DNA from: Gentiana macrophylla
Taxonomy: Eukaryota > Streptophyta > Magnoliopsida > Gentianales > Gentianaceae
Reading direction: 5' to 3'
Length of the DNA stretch: 64,000 nucleotides
Assembly (NCBI GenBank): GCA_026214975.1
Contig: CM047805.1
Location: 66,069,383 to 66,133,382 of the forward strand
Every line of letters starts with the position of its first letter. Positions within the stretch are counted from its first letter, which is position 1. Both the position numbers and the translations under genes were made by a program. The notes under the pieces were generated by a model, which saw only the letters and a list, made by a program, of their open reading frames with translations, was not told where the DNA came from and did not search any database. Below are positions 10,044 through 23,432 of the stretch, in pieces.

Positions 10044-12222
10044 TGATGTATTATTTTTTTATGATTAAATATACGTTATATTATTATGTTTTATTAACGA
10101 ATTCTATATAAAATATATGAAAGTATGGTATAAAATGTTAATCTTTATAATTTAGAGTAGTTAATAGTAATAATAGTAAAAAGTTGTAATTTTGTACCGA
10201 TTTTAGTAAATCGGAGTGTCGTGGTCGATTTACGTGGGTATTTGTGGTATTTTATTGCGATTTATAAACCAAGACCCGAGAATCGACATATTGAAGTTTA
10301 ACCATATCTCTGGAATGATTTAGAGAGTGCCACGGGCTTAAATGGTCAATTGAATAGCTTAAGTGGACAAGTGGGCCAACCAACTGGATAAGTAATAATA
10401 GAGAAATGTCTTCGATAAACGAATGGCTCATCAAAACAACATTTTCAGAGAAAGTGTTCTTCACTTAAAGTTGTAGATTTTTCGAGAGCTTTCCAATGCA
10501 ATTTAAATTATGAAGATTGGAGGTCTACAACTTAAACAAGTGATCAAGTGGCTAATCGATTTGGATTAAGAAAATCCCGTAAAAGCTTCGGGAGAACACG
10601 AGGTTATCAAGAAGGCGTTATCTGGAGAAGAGTCCTTCATGAAAGTTGTAGAGTTTCTCGAGACCTTAATTTTGGCATTTCGTTTGCAATTTTTGGAGGG
10701 CCAGAACTCGAGATATGAATTTTAGAAGTTTAATAATTATATATAAAAATAATATCTTCACCGCACATGCTGGAGTGATCAAGTTAGTGGGGGTAATCAT
10801 TATATCGGACCGATCCGCTTAATCTCGGACGGTCCGGCCTTGAGACCTTTGCCTATATAAGGAATGCATCAGAGAACAGATCGGAGTGTACCCAATATAT
10901 ATATACATCCTATATATATATATATATCTCCTCTCTCTTTTCTTTTTTAATTTTAGTAGTAGTTGTAAATAAGGCCTTACGCTGTAATAATGTAGTTTTA
11001 GTATCGTTATAATGCTCAGGAAAATTTCGGAAGTCGGTTTTGCTAAAGAAGTTGTAATGTCCGGAAGATACGATTTCTGAATCAACTGCCGTATTCGGGT
11101 AACTTTTCTTGAGTATTTATGTTTGTTTTTATATTTTTCGTTGTTATAATGTTTTTAGGCTAAATATAATACTGGCCAAAACTATGTAATCGGTTTTATT
11201 TCGATCTTTTCGTTAAAGAAATGTTGTTAAGTTAAAATGACTAAAATTGAGTTAATTGAATCTTTTTCTATTTTGATCGTATTCGTATTGACATATTTAA
11301 TCGATCCGAGGAATTCATAATCTAATTATGAATTGACGCTCGTAGTCGTGGATATGAGATAAAAGATAGAAAACCGAGGGTAAAATTGGCGTGTGAATAA
11401 CGTGATAACGGAATCCGATTTTCTACCCGGGGTAAATTTGTTTTGGGAGAAATGAATTTTATTATAATTTGTACTCGAGATCGTAATAATGTTAAATCAT
11501 CAGTTTAATTGAAACTTAAACCGAAAGTTAAATCGTCCGGCTTTGACAACCGGAGCCTTTAAAATAAAATTGACCGCTTGACGAACGGAATGACTCCTTT
11601 TATCTAAAGGTAGATTTGTACTCGGACCTGCTCGAGATTAATTCGTTTACCGTAATAGTGTGGACCTTGGATCGATGATGCAATGGACATATGACAATTT
11701 CATACGCCGTGTGAGGAGGAATTGTTTACTCAGGAGTGCACCGCTTCACTTACTCAATTGGACCTAAAATAAAAGGAGAGATCGAACACATTTCAATTAA
11801 TCGAAAAGATCGTATAAACCAATTATATAAGTTTTGGCCGCTTTCTAAAATTATCTGCTTAATATATTGGTACCTATATATTTATATCTATATATATACT
11901 TTGCAATTTATGTACATCTATATATATTTATATATCTATATATATTATATTAGAATAACTTTTAAATTACATATTTATTTTATGTTGAATAGAATAGTAG
12001 TGATCTGTGTTATAAAATTGCGATTTAGATCGAGTTAATAATGACTCTTTGGTGTTTAACCACACGTAAAAGAAATTACCAAGTTCCTCGAGGATTCGAC
12101 ACTGACTCACCATACTAGCACCACAATTTGACCCGGCACATCGCCGGTTAGGATCGTTTAAACCAGAAACGTTTGTCGATTTTCTCGCAATCGTTTCCAA
12201 GGTTAGTTTAGTGGTCCTGTCA
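10044..12222 (+). repeat. Athila-B 5' LTR (2179 bp)
   Basis: TGATGTATTA..CTGTCA. It contains the double palindrome (10806-10838), a TATA box (tatataa, 10854-10860), TA-rich tracts (10890-10930, 11870-11955) and a C/T-rich run. It differs from the 3' LTR mainly by one- to few-base changes, many next to CG or CTG/CAG. Confidence 0.93.
10806..10838. promoter_or_regulatory. Athila-B double palindrome in 5' LTR, decayed copy
   Basis: CGGACCGATCCG then CGGACGGTCCGG, each one base short of the 3' LTR version at 25128-25162. It lies just upstream of the TATA box at 10854. Confidence 0.65.
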
Positions 12223-12227
12223 CTTTT

Positions 12228-12244
12228 TGGCGCCGCTGTCGGGA
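12228..12244 (+). promoter_or_regulatory. Athila-B primer binding site (tRNA-Asp type)
   Basis: TGGCGCCGCTGTCGGGA, 5 nt after the LTR end; two mismatches to the complement of the tRNA-Asp 3' end (TGGCGCCGTTGCCGGGG). Confidence 0.85.
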
Positions 12245-12565
12245 ACGCCGCTAATTTCTTTTATGTGTCTATGGTTACTACTTGTATTAGCTTAAAATTC
12301 TCGAGAATAAGTCAACACTTTTCTTATCTCATTTCTATTTTATTTTTCGTTGGTTGTTACCTTATAGGAAAATTACCAATTTTTACTACTATCAATTTCG
12401 TGTTATTTTCTATTTTCGTTAGTTGATGACCGTATGGTAAGGCCCTCTCACTCCTTATAAGCCTAACATAAACACTTACGAAAGCGCGTTAAGAGATAGA
12501 GAGTAAACGCTGGTCATACTAGTCGTGAAATCCCGACCAAGAATCATCTTCAAACAAATACGAGA

Positions 12566-14130
12566 ATGGTCAAATCGGTGATTAAACACCGAACAAGGGT
12601 CGAACATGCTCTAGTGGCATGGACAAAACCCCGTTAACCCTAATAATAATAATAATAGAAATAATAAAAATCGGAACCAGAATAATCGTAATAATCCACC
12701 AAACCCGAGACCTATCTGTGATCAAACCGTAAGAAGAAACCAGACTAATAATCCCATACTTTTACCTAATGAAGGAGCGAATAATTTCGAAATTAAATCT
12801 CATCTTTTTGGTTTAATTGACGCAAGAGCCCAATTCCTAGGAGAGGATGATGAAGATCCACATCATCATCTCTATCTTTTGAAGAATCAGGCAATACAAA
12901 CCAAAAGTCAATGTGCTCATAAGGAATTAACGAGGATGACTATGTTTTTTTTTCGTTAAAAGGACGAGCCCGAGATTGGTTTATGTCTCTTCCACATCAT
13001 TCACTTACAAGTTGGGAGGAGATTCAAACTGAATTTCAAACAATATTTCACTCCTAGACTAAATTTGGAATTAAAAGTCGAGGTTGCTAACTTTAGACAA
13101 GGATCCGAGGAAACTCTTGGGAATGCATGGGAAAGGTTTAAAAATTGTTAAGAGCGTGTCCCGATCATGGTTATTCCTTAGATATGCAAATTCAACTCTT
13201 CGTAAGTAAATTGAGAAAAGATTCACGTATGGATGTAGATCATGCATGTGGTGGTTCGTTAATGATGAGTGAAGCTCAAACAGCATTTACGATGCTATAG
13301 AAAAGATTTCCAAAAATAACAGAATGTGGAAACCGGTTCTAGCACCGTAAAAGTAGCTTTTTTGCAGAGAATGTACGCCTAATACGGAAGTTCTAGCACA
13401 CTTGGAGAATTTGAGTAGGAAATTTGATGGTCTACAATGTAATAAGAACCAAAATTCGTAAAAAGTACACCAAATGAATACTCAAGTCATGATAATGTGT
13501 CATTAGGAGTGAAGAACCAACAGATATTCAAGAGAGGAGGTGAGTTTTCTTCAAAGAAAGATAGAATTTGAACAATGCATACTCAAACTCGCTTAATGCT
13601 ATTAGAAGAGATCATCCTACTTATCGATGGTCCTAAAACCCTAGTAAGCCAGACAACCGCCATATCCAATTCCATATAGGAATAATAACCAAGTTTATCA
13701 AGAAAATACATCTAATCGAATTTACAGTCATTACCTAGATCCTATCCTCAACATACCACTCAAAGTATACCAAGAACTCAAAGTTCAACTCAACCTCGAA
13801 GGAGTTGAAAAATGGGAAAAACTAATGGAAAATATGATGGGTGTAGTATCTACTCAAGCTAAGAATATGGAAACAATGATGACTTCTATTGGTTCACCAC
13901 TAAAGATATGAGTACAATAAAAACATCTATGAGTGGACATGATACCGTAATGAGAACAATAGAAGCCTCATTGAGGAATATGGAAGATCATTTGAGTAGG
14001 GAAGGTGAACGTAACAACAAAGAGACCCCCGTGAGGATTACCAAGCAACACCGAAAGAAACCCAAGAGAGGTAAATGTTGTAGTTACTTACGAGAAGTAG
14101 GAAGCTCAGTGGAAGCAATGGAGTAGAAAA
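12566..14130 (+). pseudogene. gag: Athila-B gag, degenerate
   Basis: Pieces in several frames resemble the retrotransposon gag core: NEGANNFEIKSHLFGLI (near 12770), then LELKVEVANFRQGSEE and WERFKNC around 13070-13150, the counterpart of the FFECWKRFKSLLRKCP segment in Athila-A2. A coiled, charged stretch with MEDHLSREGERNN follows near 13980. The start is uncertain (ATG at 12566 is the first plausible one). Stops and frameshifts occur throughout, and no intact zinc knuckle was found. Confidence 0.7.
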
Positions 14131-14230
14131 CTTCGGGAATAATGAAGTAGAAAATGATTTAGATGGAAAGAATGATGAAACTAAAGATGAAATTGAATTC
14201 ACTGATGAGGAAGAAATTATAGATAATTTC

Positions 14231-15413
14231 TTGAAAAGGAATAGAAGTTTGGAACCTGAAAATGAAGGTGAAAATTGGGTAAAAATCCCTAGGATTTTGA
14301 AAGACCCTATGGATAAAGATTTAAGGAATTTATTCAAGGAACATGTTAGAATAGATGAGAAACAGGAAGAACCGAAAAAATCTGAAGTAGAGATTGATTC
14401 AGGGAACAATTTAAAGGAAAAAATTCAAGAACCTGAAACATGGCGACTAAGTAATACTCAAAGGTTTAAGGAAAAAGGAAAAGAGAAATTGACTAAGGAG
14501 CCAAAGGTTATAGATTTAGAATCTTTACCTTACCCTCCTAAAGATCAAATCAAAAAGGCAAAAACTGATAAGAAGTATGCTCGTTTCCTTGATACTTTTC
14601 GTCATCTTCATGTTAATATCCCCGTTATTGAAGCTCGATTAATATACCCGCCATGGAAAGTTTTCAAAGATATACTATCAAATAAGAAAAAATTAGAGGA
14701 ATATGAGAATATATGCCTGAATGAAGAATGTTCTGCAATTGCAAAGATAAGTTACCACCTAAACCGAAAGATCCTCGGAAGTTTTACGATTCCATGTGAA
14801 ATTGGAGGATTTTCTTTAAGAAGGTCTTATGTGATCTTGGAGCTAGTATAAATCTCATGTCTTATGAGGATTATAAAAAGCTAGGCATAGGAAAGCTTAC
14901 TAAGATCGAAATGACTCGCAAATGGCAGATAGATCGATTAAGTACCCTAAAGGAATGATTAAGGATGTATCGTTAAAGTAGACAAATTCTATTTTCCCAA
15001 GAGATTTTGTAGTTATGGAAATGGAAGAAGGATATTCAGCGTCTCTTATTCTAGGTCGCCCATTTCTAGCTACAGGAAGAACTTTAATCGATGTTCATAA
15101 AGGAGAGTTAATTTTGAGAGTCAATGAAGATGAAGTTGCTTTCAATATTTTCAAAGCTATGAACCATCCATATACATCACCAGAATCATGTTCTTTTATA
15201 GAAGATATTCATTCTGTCTATGATAATCAGTTACCAACTTTTGAAGACAGATTAGAAGAATGCTTAACTCATTTCATCTATAAAGAAGATGAGGAAGACA
15301 TTGAAATGAAAGAGATAATCCTTTCTCTAGATAAAGGAAGCTTTACTTTTAAGCCACCATGGCATAAGTATTTGGAGTTAGAACTAGAAGGACGGTTCTT
15401 AAATCGTCAATAG
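14231..15413 (+). pseudogene. Athila-B gag-pol linker and retropepsin
   Basis: An open 206-codon stretch (14231-14851) carries the linker with LPYPPKDQIKKAKTDKKYAR and the approach to the active site. After a frame break comes CDLGASINLMSYEDYKKLG, where the usual Asp-Ser-Gly reads Asp-Leu-Gly, so the protease is probably inactive. A second open stretch (15015-15413) contains the C-terminal protease motif SLILGRPFLATGRTLIDVHKGE and an acidic spacer toward RT. Role in the family: cleavage of the gag-pol precursor. Confidence 0.85.
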
Positions 15414-15428
15414 AAGATCCGCCAAAGA

Positions 15429-17016
15429 ATGGAATTGAAACCGTTACCTTTAAATCTGAAATATGCTTTTCTTGAAACTGATAATCTATTACCGATTATT
15501 ATTTCATCAACTTTAACTGAGCAGCAAGAAGATCAATTAATAAGAATGTTAAGAAAGCATAAGAAAGCTTTTGGATGGACAGTTGCCGATATTCGAGGTA
15601 TTAGCCCTGAGATTTGTGTTCATAAGATAATTTTGAAAGAAGATGCCAAACCTTGTATTCAACCGCAACGCCGCCTCAACCCGAATTTACAGTTAATCGT
15701 TAAGAAAGAGGTAATTAAGCTATTAGAAATGGGAATAATCTTTCCTATATCAGATAGTGAATGGGTGAGTCCAACTCAAGTTGTACCAAAGAAAGGAGGT
15801 TTCACAGTGAAAGAGAATGATAAGAATGAATGGATTCCAACAAAGGAAATTACAAAGTTATCGAATGTGCATTGATTTTAGAAAACTAAATGATCATACT
15901 AAGAAAGATCATCATCCGCTTCCATTCATAGTTCAAATGTTGGAACGTTTAAGTGGTCATAAGTATTAATGTTTCTTAGATGGTTATTCAGATATTTACT
16001 GATTTTCATTGCAAAGAGAGATAGGAAAAGACTACTTTCACTTGTCCTTATGGAACTTTGCGTATAAAAGAATGCCCGTTTGGTTTATGTAATGCTCCTG
16101 CCACGCTTCAAAGATGTATGATGTCTATATTTTTCTCGATATGGTTGAGAAATTCTTAGAAATTTTTATGGACGACTTTAGTGTTTATGGAGATTCTTTT
16201 GGTAAATGTTTGTCGACTTAGAAAGAGTTTTACAATGTTGTGAGGATACCAATTTAGTTCTAAACTCGGGAAAAATGTCATTTAATGGTATCGTAAGGAA
16301 TTGTTTTAGGTCATAGAATCTCTCAAATAGAATTGAAGTTGATAAAGCTAAAGTCGAGGTGATTGAAAAATTACCGCCACCGCTTAATCTAAGGACTCTA
16401 AGAGGATTTCTTGGACATGCAGATTTTATAGAGATTTATTGCAGATTTTTCAAAGATAGCAAAGCCTCTAAGTCATTTACTTGAAAAAGAAGTACCTTTT
16501 AACTTTGATAGTAAATGTATGGAAGCATTTAAGACCTTAAAAGCGAAAGTTGATTATCGCACTCAAAGATTGGTAGCACCAGATCGATTTGCCTTTTGAG
16601 ATTATGTGTGATGCAAGCAATTTAGCTGTAGGAGCTGTTTTAGGTCAAAGGTATAACAAAATTCTCAAAGCTATTTACTATGCATCCCACACACTAAACG
16701 CAGCTCAGCTTAATTATGCAACTTCTAAAAGAACTGGCTATCGTAATTTTTGCCTTAGATAAGTTCAGATCTTATATTGTTGGTTCTAAGGTAATAATCT
16801 CACATGCACCATTCACTCAAGTATTTAATGAGTAAGAAGGATGCGAAACCACGCCTTCTTAGATGGATACTCCTACTTCAAGAATTTGATATTGAAATTA
16901 AAGATAAAAAAGGAAGTGAGAATGTAGTAGCAGATCATCTAAGTAGAATGGAGACTGAGGAAGAGATAGGGAATGAAATTAAAGATTCATTTCCGATGAA
17001 CAACTATTTAGAATAG
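15429..17016 (+). pseudogene. pol: Athila-B reverse transcriptase and RNase H
   Basis: The RT N-terminus is open over 148 codons (15429-15875): KKEVIKLLEMGIIFPISDSE and VSPTQVVPKKGG are typical gypsy RT motifs. Further motifs appear in shifting frames. The catalytic FMDD is intact as a motif at 16165-16176. RNase H (MCDASNLAVGAVLGQR, YYASHTLN) follows around 16600-16700, then the [14 protein letters not shown] end motif (16909-16950). At least five frame breaks make it non-functional. Confidence 0.88.
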
Positions 17017-17139
17017 ATACTCCTTCAACCATGCAGCTTATTAAAAATAGAATTCCTTCTAAGGAAATCTCACCTTGGTTTGGAGATATCATTAATTACT
17101 TAACTCGTGATTATATTCCGCCTCATTGACTTGGCAAAT

Positions 17140-18330
17140 GTAAAAGAAATTTTTTTTACGACTTAAAATTTTATTTACCGAGGAACCGGACCTTTTCCGT
17201 AAATGTTCGGATGGGATAATCGTAAAATGTGTGCCTGATAATGAAATTTTAAGTATTTTATCGCTTTGTCATGATCGTGAGGCAGGAGGTCATCATGGAG
17301 GATGGAAAATCGCTTTTAAAGTTTTACAATGTGGTTTTTATTGGCCTACACTATATAAAGATGCTTATAAGTATGTTAAATCTTGTGAATCTTGTCAAAA
17401 TGGGGAAATGTATCTAAAAACATGAAATGCCTATGCAACCTATTTTAGAATGTGAGTTATTTGATGTTTGGGGTATAGATTTCATGGGACCTTTTCCTAT
17501 ATCGCTTGGAAAAAGATTTATTCTTGTAATGGTAGATTATGTTTCAAAATGGGTAGAAAGTCAAGCTCTTCCCACTAATGATACCAAGGTTGTCATACGA
17601 TTCCTTAAAAAGAACATATTCACTAGATATGGCATTCGAGGCGATCATTAGCGATAGAGGTTCACACTTTTGTAATAGACCATTTACTAAGTTAGTTGAG
17701 AAATATGGTGTAACACATAAACCAGAACGCCTATCATCCGCAAACCGGTGGTCGTAGAGGTGTCGAATAGAGAGATTAAAAGAATCGTAGAAAAACAGTT
17801 GATTCAAATCGTAAAAATCGGGCAATTAAATTAGATGATGCGTTATGGGCGCATGCATAATGCCTTTTAAAACACCAATTGGTTGTTCTCCTATAAGCTA
17901 GTCTTTGGTAAGTCATGTCATCTCCCGGTTGAGTTAGAACACCGAGCCTTCTCGGGCTATTAGATTTCTAAATTTCGATCCTAAGGTCGCCGGTGATCAT
18001 AGATTGCTTCAATTGATGTAACTAGAAGAATTTCGCCTCGATTCTTATGAAAACGCTCGAATCTACAAAGAACGCATGAAATCTTTCCATGATAAGAGAA
18101 TCTTTAAGCGTGAGTTCCATGTAGGAGATTGAGTGCTTTTGTACAATTCACGTTTAAAGTTGTTTCCGTGTAAGCTTAAATCAAGATGGACAGTCCATTT
18201 AAAGTAACACGGGTTTACAAACCGAGCCATGGACTAATCGATGGAAATACAACCTTTATAGCCAATGGCCACAGAGTAAAATTATTTGTGGAGGAGAAGG
18301 AATCACACCGAAAGAAGAAATAATGCTACC
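17140..18330 (+). pseudogene. Athila-B integrase
   Basis: His/Cys zinc-binding domain at 17231-17425 (CHDREAGGHHGG .. CESCQ). Catalytic core from 17427 with [10 protein letters not shown] (first Asp) and [11 protein letters not shown]. The second Asp region is frame-shifted (a base change near 17638). The C-terminal part resembles NTNWLFSYKLVFGKSCHLPV and VELEHRAFW near 17880-17960. It would insert cDNA into chromatin; it is broken here. Confidence 0.85.
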
Positions 18331-19283
18331 GATTGATCCCCGACAAATTGAAAAGCAGAGGAAAATGAAAACCGAAAAGCAGAGAAACCGAATCACCGAA
18401 TACGTGTACTATCTATCTTTACTCTACTTTTTCGTAATTTTAATTATGTTTAAACTCTTTACGTCTTTTACCGGATAGACGTAAAAGAACTGGATGTCTT
18501 TTTTAGATAGAATAGAGTTTTTATTTTATGTTTGAAATTAGGCCTTGATAAAGATGTCGCGTTTTATATAAGCTTTAGTTTTTGAACAAAACAAGAAATT
18601 GTTGAGAGAGATCAGATTGAGAGAAGTATGTAATGGAACATCAAGAAGTGCGATAAAAAAGAAGGGCAAAGTTTCTAATGAGATGCAGAACTGTGGAAAA
18701 AGTGAACATGTTGGACGCTGTGGGAAAAACACAACCAAATCCTGTGATGAGTGTTTGAATATTGTTAGGAAGGAACGACAGTGGTTATCCTAAAATCCCG
18801 ATGGAATTCGAGAGATAATTCAAATGCCTCGCTTTTAGGAGTTAGGTTGATTGAGCGTTATATCGTAACTTTGGAAGATTTAAAATCAAGAGTCGGGAAC
18901 CCCTTAAGTTTCGAGTCTTTTATTTTATTTTATTTTATAAAATTTTCGTGATAACTTCGAGAGTTTTATAATTGGATCTTTATGAAAATTTGAGGAGTTT
19001 TATAAAAGTTTTATAAAAGTTGTTTTTAGTTTTAATTTAAACGCTTTATAAGAGTTGATATAAATTTATTAAATTTTTATAAGCTTTTTATTAAAGTGTT
19101 ATAAAGATTTTATTAAATTTTTAGAAATTGTTATAAAATTATAAAAGTTCCTTCAAATTTTATTTTAAGTAAGTTTTAAAAATTATTTTTAAAGTTTTAA
19201 TTAAGTTTATTAGGATTTGTATAAGTTTTATTCAAAAATCATAAATAAAAAAAAAAAAATCGAAAAAATGAAAATTTTGGCCA
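18331..19283 (+). other. Athila-B AU-rich spacer downstream of pol
   Basis: No supported coding region. A 64-codon Cys-containing ORF (18599-18793) lacks relatives in the window and is not called. From about 18930 to 19230 the sequence is dominated by repeated TTTTATAAA-like words. Confidence 0.5.
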
Positions 19284-19318
19284 CGGACCGATCCGGCCTT
19301 AACCCGGACCGGTCCGGG
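19284..19318. promoter_or_regulatory. Athila-B double palindrome upstream of extra ORF 1
   Basis: CGGACCGATCCGG and CGGACCGGTCCGG separated by a short TTAA-containing spacer, matching the LTR copy at 25128-25162 in both words and order. A G-poor C/T/A-rich leader (about 19340-19500) follows, as expected for a plant 5' UTR. Confidence 0.7.
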
Positions 19319-19757
19319 GTCTAAAAACATAAAAAAGACGGGGACCCTTCTTTTCTTCTTCTTCTTCCCTAATTTTTTTTTTACAGCCGCAAAACACCAA
19401 ACCCCACCATTACGAAATTTTTCCACTCTTCCTCAACAAAACATCATCTCACACTACACCATTACTTAATTTCTTCTCATTATCATCTCCTCTCTTCAAC
19501 ACAAATTGAAAAATTCAAAAAGGGTCAAAAACAAGCTCCATTTCATTCCGGCGACTTTTGAACTTTTCCGGCCTACTTTTCAACGTTTTCTACTTATTAA
19601 GGTATAATTTAGTTTATTTAGTTGTCTATTTCGTATTTTTCATAATTTTTTAGATTAATTTCAACTGTTTTGATTTTTGAGTGTGTTGTGACATTTTCAT
19701 TTTATTGTTGTTTTTGTTGTTGTTTTTGTTGTTGATTGGCATTACCAATATCGTAGA

Positions 19758-20647
19758 ATGGCCGAGTCGAGTACTAGAGTCTCTAAAAGAGAAAATCAAA
19801 ATTCCAATTTCAACTCCCGTCAGAGGCACATGTAATTTTATCATCCGAGGAAGAAGCCGTAAGTTTTGAAAAAACCGCATCACCCGAGGCTAAGAAAGCG
19901 TATAAGAAAATTTATAGTAAGTGTGATGTTCTCGTTGAAAAGGATTAGACTTGGATGACTTAGGTGATGAAGTTAAAAATATCTTTAGAAAGCGCGGTGG
20001 TTAGATTTAGCAATGTAAGGGAAGGGAGATTAACACGACTATAGTAGCCGAGTTTTATTCGGTTTTATCTACATTGTCGGAAGAATGTTTTACTCACCGG
20101 AAACTGCACTTTACGAGCCGTAAATATTCCTTTTAACCCCGCCGTCATTAATGCAATCCTAGGAGTTGAGGTTTTTCCTGATGAGGAGGATTACAGGGTA
20201 GTTTATAATTTAGATGATCCTGCTAGTTTTGAGCAGACTGCCCTGAGAGCCCAGACTGTTTTTGACCCGACCGCGGTGTGGGTTGAAAATCGGTTTAATT
20301 ACGGGAACTGTTTTAGAGGTTTGAGGGCAATTAAAAGATTTATTAGCCATAATCTCTATCCTTCTAGTAAACATACTGCTTTTGGAAAGGAAGATGTTTG
20401 TATCGCTTGGGCGATGGTAAATGATGTTAGAGTGGATGTTGGAAAGGTCATGTTTAAAAGAATTTTTGAGAGTATTGTCATCGCTGCACTGGGAGTCATC
20501 TATACTTCCCTTGTTTTATCTCTCGATTATATGTCGAGGTTGGGAGTACCATTCCCGCCTAATGACAAGTTATCTCTCGGTCGATGGAAACTGATTGGAC
20601 CTAGTTTGACTAGTCTTCCGGATGGTAGTATTAGTTTCTTTGCTTAG
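19758..20647 (+). pseudogene. Athila-B extra ORF 1, plant-transposon-protein-like
   Basis: An ATG at 19758 gives MAESSTRVSKRENQN, then the frame shifts into an acidic/basic region (SFEKTASPEAKKAYKKIY). The core has AVNIPFNPAVINAILGVEVF, DEEDYRVVYNLDD, a long open 123-codon stretch (20276-20647) with GLRAIKRFISHNLYPSSKH, and DVRVDVGKVMFKRIF in the place of the DWG.LI motif. It sits in sense orientation after integrase, where Athila elements often carry an extra (env-like) ORF, but no signal peptide or membrane helix pattern was seen. Function unknown. Confidence 0.65.
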
Positions 20648-21578
20648 AAGACGCCAAACTCACCGGCTCCACCGCTTTTACATCTTCTTCTTTTCCATCT
20701 TTTTCTAGTCACCTCAACAAACTCCTTTCTCCAACACTATCACATATGACATGTTTCAATCTTTAGTGATGATGTTGCACGTGGTCAAGCCAATGTGGCT
20801 TTATTCGCCGAGAGTACTAAGCGTTGGTGTGATGATATTCGTAGAGGTTTAGAAGGAACGAGCAGTTGCTTCGTAATCCTACTTTTGATGATCCCGCCTA
20901 TCCACCTGTGTCACCGATTCTTATACCTTACCACGTTGGGAAACACCGGTTCCACCACCTTCGAGCTTTCATCCATCGTCATATCCTTTGGAAGCCAATC
21001 TAGTGGGACAGTGTATTTTCGACTGTGTGTTGAGAGACCAAGCGATGTCGAGTTGGGGAGGATTCACCGAGTTTGCACATGTCACGATCGGCATGAGTTC
21101 GATGGGTCTTGATAGTTCGGCCAGACCACGACTACGCTTCACCATCGATTTCTCAATAAGTTTCGAGTTCGAAGTTTTCAAGTTGATCCCGAGGAAGACT
21201 ACGATGAAGATTGAATTTAATAATTTTTGATTAAACATTTTTATTGCGCTTTTTATTCGACATTTGTCATTTAGATATTGGTTGGTTTTCATTTTTCGCT
21301 TAGTTTTACAATTGTTTTATAAAAATTTGGTTTGCATTCTAGATCGTTTAGTTTTTATAAACTATAAAAATCACAAAAATAATTTTGTATCATTATTGAG
21401 TCGTTTTCAAAATATAACTAATGTGTCATTTTATCCGTCCGTATCAAAGTGGATGAATTAATTCAACCATTATCAAATTATCTTCAAGGCAAGTGGAAGC
21501 CTTGTTTCACACGTGAAGTAAAAAAACAGAACACAAGTTGTCTTTTACCTCTGTCCCCTCAGTAAAAGTAGGATGAGG
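20648..21578 (+). other. Athila-B spacer between extra ORFs
   Basis: The first 450 bp probably encode the decayed Pro/Ser-rich C-terminus of ORF 1 (e.g. LFAESTKRWCDDIRRGLEGT at about 20800). The rest is AT-rich and shows nothing further. Confidence 0.4.
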
Positions 21579-21611
21579 CCGGACCGAGCCGGCATTTTCC
21601 GGACCGGGCCG
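21579..21611. promoter_or_regulatory. Athila-B double palindrome upstream of extra ORF 2
   Basis: CCGGACCGAGCCGG then CCGGACCGGGCCG, a diverged third version of the LTR double motif. A TATA-like ctatttaagg lies near 21676 and the ORF ATG at 21765. Confidence 0.6.
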
Positions 21612-21764
21612 TGAAGAAATGTATATTTGAGTCATTCTTGAGTCCGTCTAATGCACACACGTAAGTTTTTTCTATCTATTTAAGGAAGTAGAAGGAGGAG
21701 CAACAAATGCTCATATCTTTACCATCTTCAATTTTCCTTCTTTTATTTTTTAGTAAACTTTAAA

Positions 21765-22614
21765 ATGTCGAACCACTCTTCACCATCGGTTAATTCTTAC
21801 GAGCCTCATACACCGGATCATCCGAATCTCAAGCTTCTAACGAGAATATCATTTTACATAATCGTTTTTGCGAATTCTCCAATCCTATTGGAGAAAGGTT
21901 TAAATTTAGATAAGCTTGATCAATGGGGAAAAACTATCATTAGAAGTTTTGGTTGGAAAAAATTTGTCAGTACACCGAGAGGACGGGTAAATGTCTCGAT
22001 AGTGCGAGAATTTTATTCTGCTCTTATGACGACACCTATGGTTGATATCACTCAAAGTTGTTTCGTAAGAGGAGTGGTTGTTCTCTCTCTTCATCTATCA
22101 TCAACCAAATTTTGAAATTCCACCGATTACGATGCCACATTTTGAAATGCAATGGGGACTACAAAATCCTTCTAATCATTTGAATAAAGTACACGAGTCG
22201 CTCCAATGTCTGCTCCTCGCTTTTTGATACAAATCACGACATGTCAACACGAGCTCTACTTCCACATCTAAAGCGTGGAAGCATTTTATAAATTCTCGAG
22301 TTTATTCCACCAGGATTTTGGAAGTTTGACTGAGAATGAAATGCTTTCGCTTTTTGCTTTGGCATTCGGTGTATTTGTCGATTGGGGTATATTGATTCAA
22401 AGCGGCGTGTTGGAGTTTGCGATCACGAGAGGTAGTAGGGAAGCCTATGCCTAATTCATGGATGATATCACGTTTGTGTACTCTTACGAATGGAGTAGAA
22501 GAGTGGAGACGGATGAAATTTTTCCGCTCTGGAGATAGTCGGTTTGGTTTGATACCGTTGATACACCGGGTTGTTCGTCTACCATTTAGAGAGTTGTTTG
22601 TTGGTTTTATTTAA
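21765..22614 (+). pseudogene. Athila-B extra ORF 2, plant-transposon-protein-like
   Basis: ATG at 21765 (MSNHSSPSVNSYEP). Open for 116 codons with IIRSFGWKKFVSTPRGRVNV, SIVREFYSALMTTPMVDI and CFVRGV. After stops it continues in other frames with MLSLFALAFGVFVDWGILIQ, SGVLEFAI and NSWMISRLCTLTNGVEEW. This arrangement is the same as Tat-1 ORF c (8930-9787), although that ORF is antisense in a Tat element. It has its own TATA-like box and an upstream copy of the LTR palindrome. Confidence 0.68.
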
Positions 22615-23432
22615 ATTTGAATAAGTTAAATTAAGTTCAGCTTTGAAGTTTCTTTAGTTAAGTTAAGATTTTCTTTTAAAGTTTGTAATAATGTATCTTG
22701 TTTAATATATATGTCTTAGTTTTTAAGTTTGTTTTAATTAGTATACGCTAAAATAAAATCGTAAAATAACGTTAATAGATAATTTTAATTTTATTTTCAA
22801 ACCTACTTCTTTACTACTTATTGAACATCGACGATGCCACTGTAAGTGGGAGTAGAGTTAGGTTAGAAAATTCATTAAAATTTTAGAAAAATAGTCAAAA
22901 CAATAATTATATTATATGTCTAATTTAGATTTTAATAAGATTTTAAGTTTATATAATTGAGTAATTAATATTAGATATTGTTTTTATAAAATTATATAAG
23001 TATGTTGATATTTATAAGTAAAATTTAAAGAATCATTTTCAATATGAATTATGAGTTTGGAATTGGACTAAGTTTGTTGATTTTTGGCACCACAAAATAT
23101 AACTATAGCCAAATAACCTACCTCACCTTGATTAGAGTGATCAAGACCTCACCTAAATTGTCAATTGTGATTAAATAACCGAGCTTTAGCTAATTTTGGT
23201 CTACATTTCCTTGAAATACCGCAAGTTTGTAATGCATACTTATAAAAAGAGATGGAGACATAAAATCTAATTTTTGGTATATGCTGAGATTGGAAAGATT
23301 AGATAAGTAGTAGTATATTCGATCTTACCTCATGACACTTGCAACATAGTCGATTTTGGTAATAAGTTCGGATATATTAATATTCTATAAAAGAATTAAG
23401 AACGAAGCACCATATTTACACAGAATTAATCA

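Noticed and set aside
18599..18793. 64-codon Cys-containing ORF in Athila-B spacer
   Set aside because: Cysteine spacing fits no zinc motif, no relative elsewhere in the window, AT-rich noncoding surroundings.
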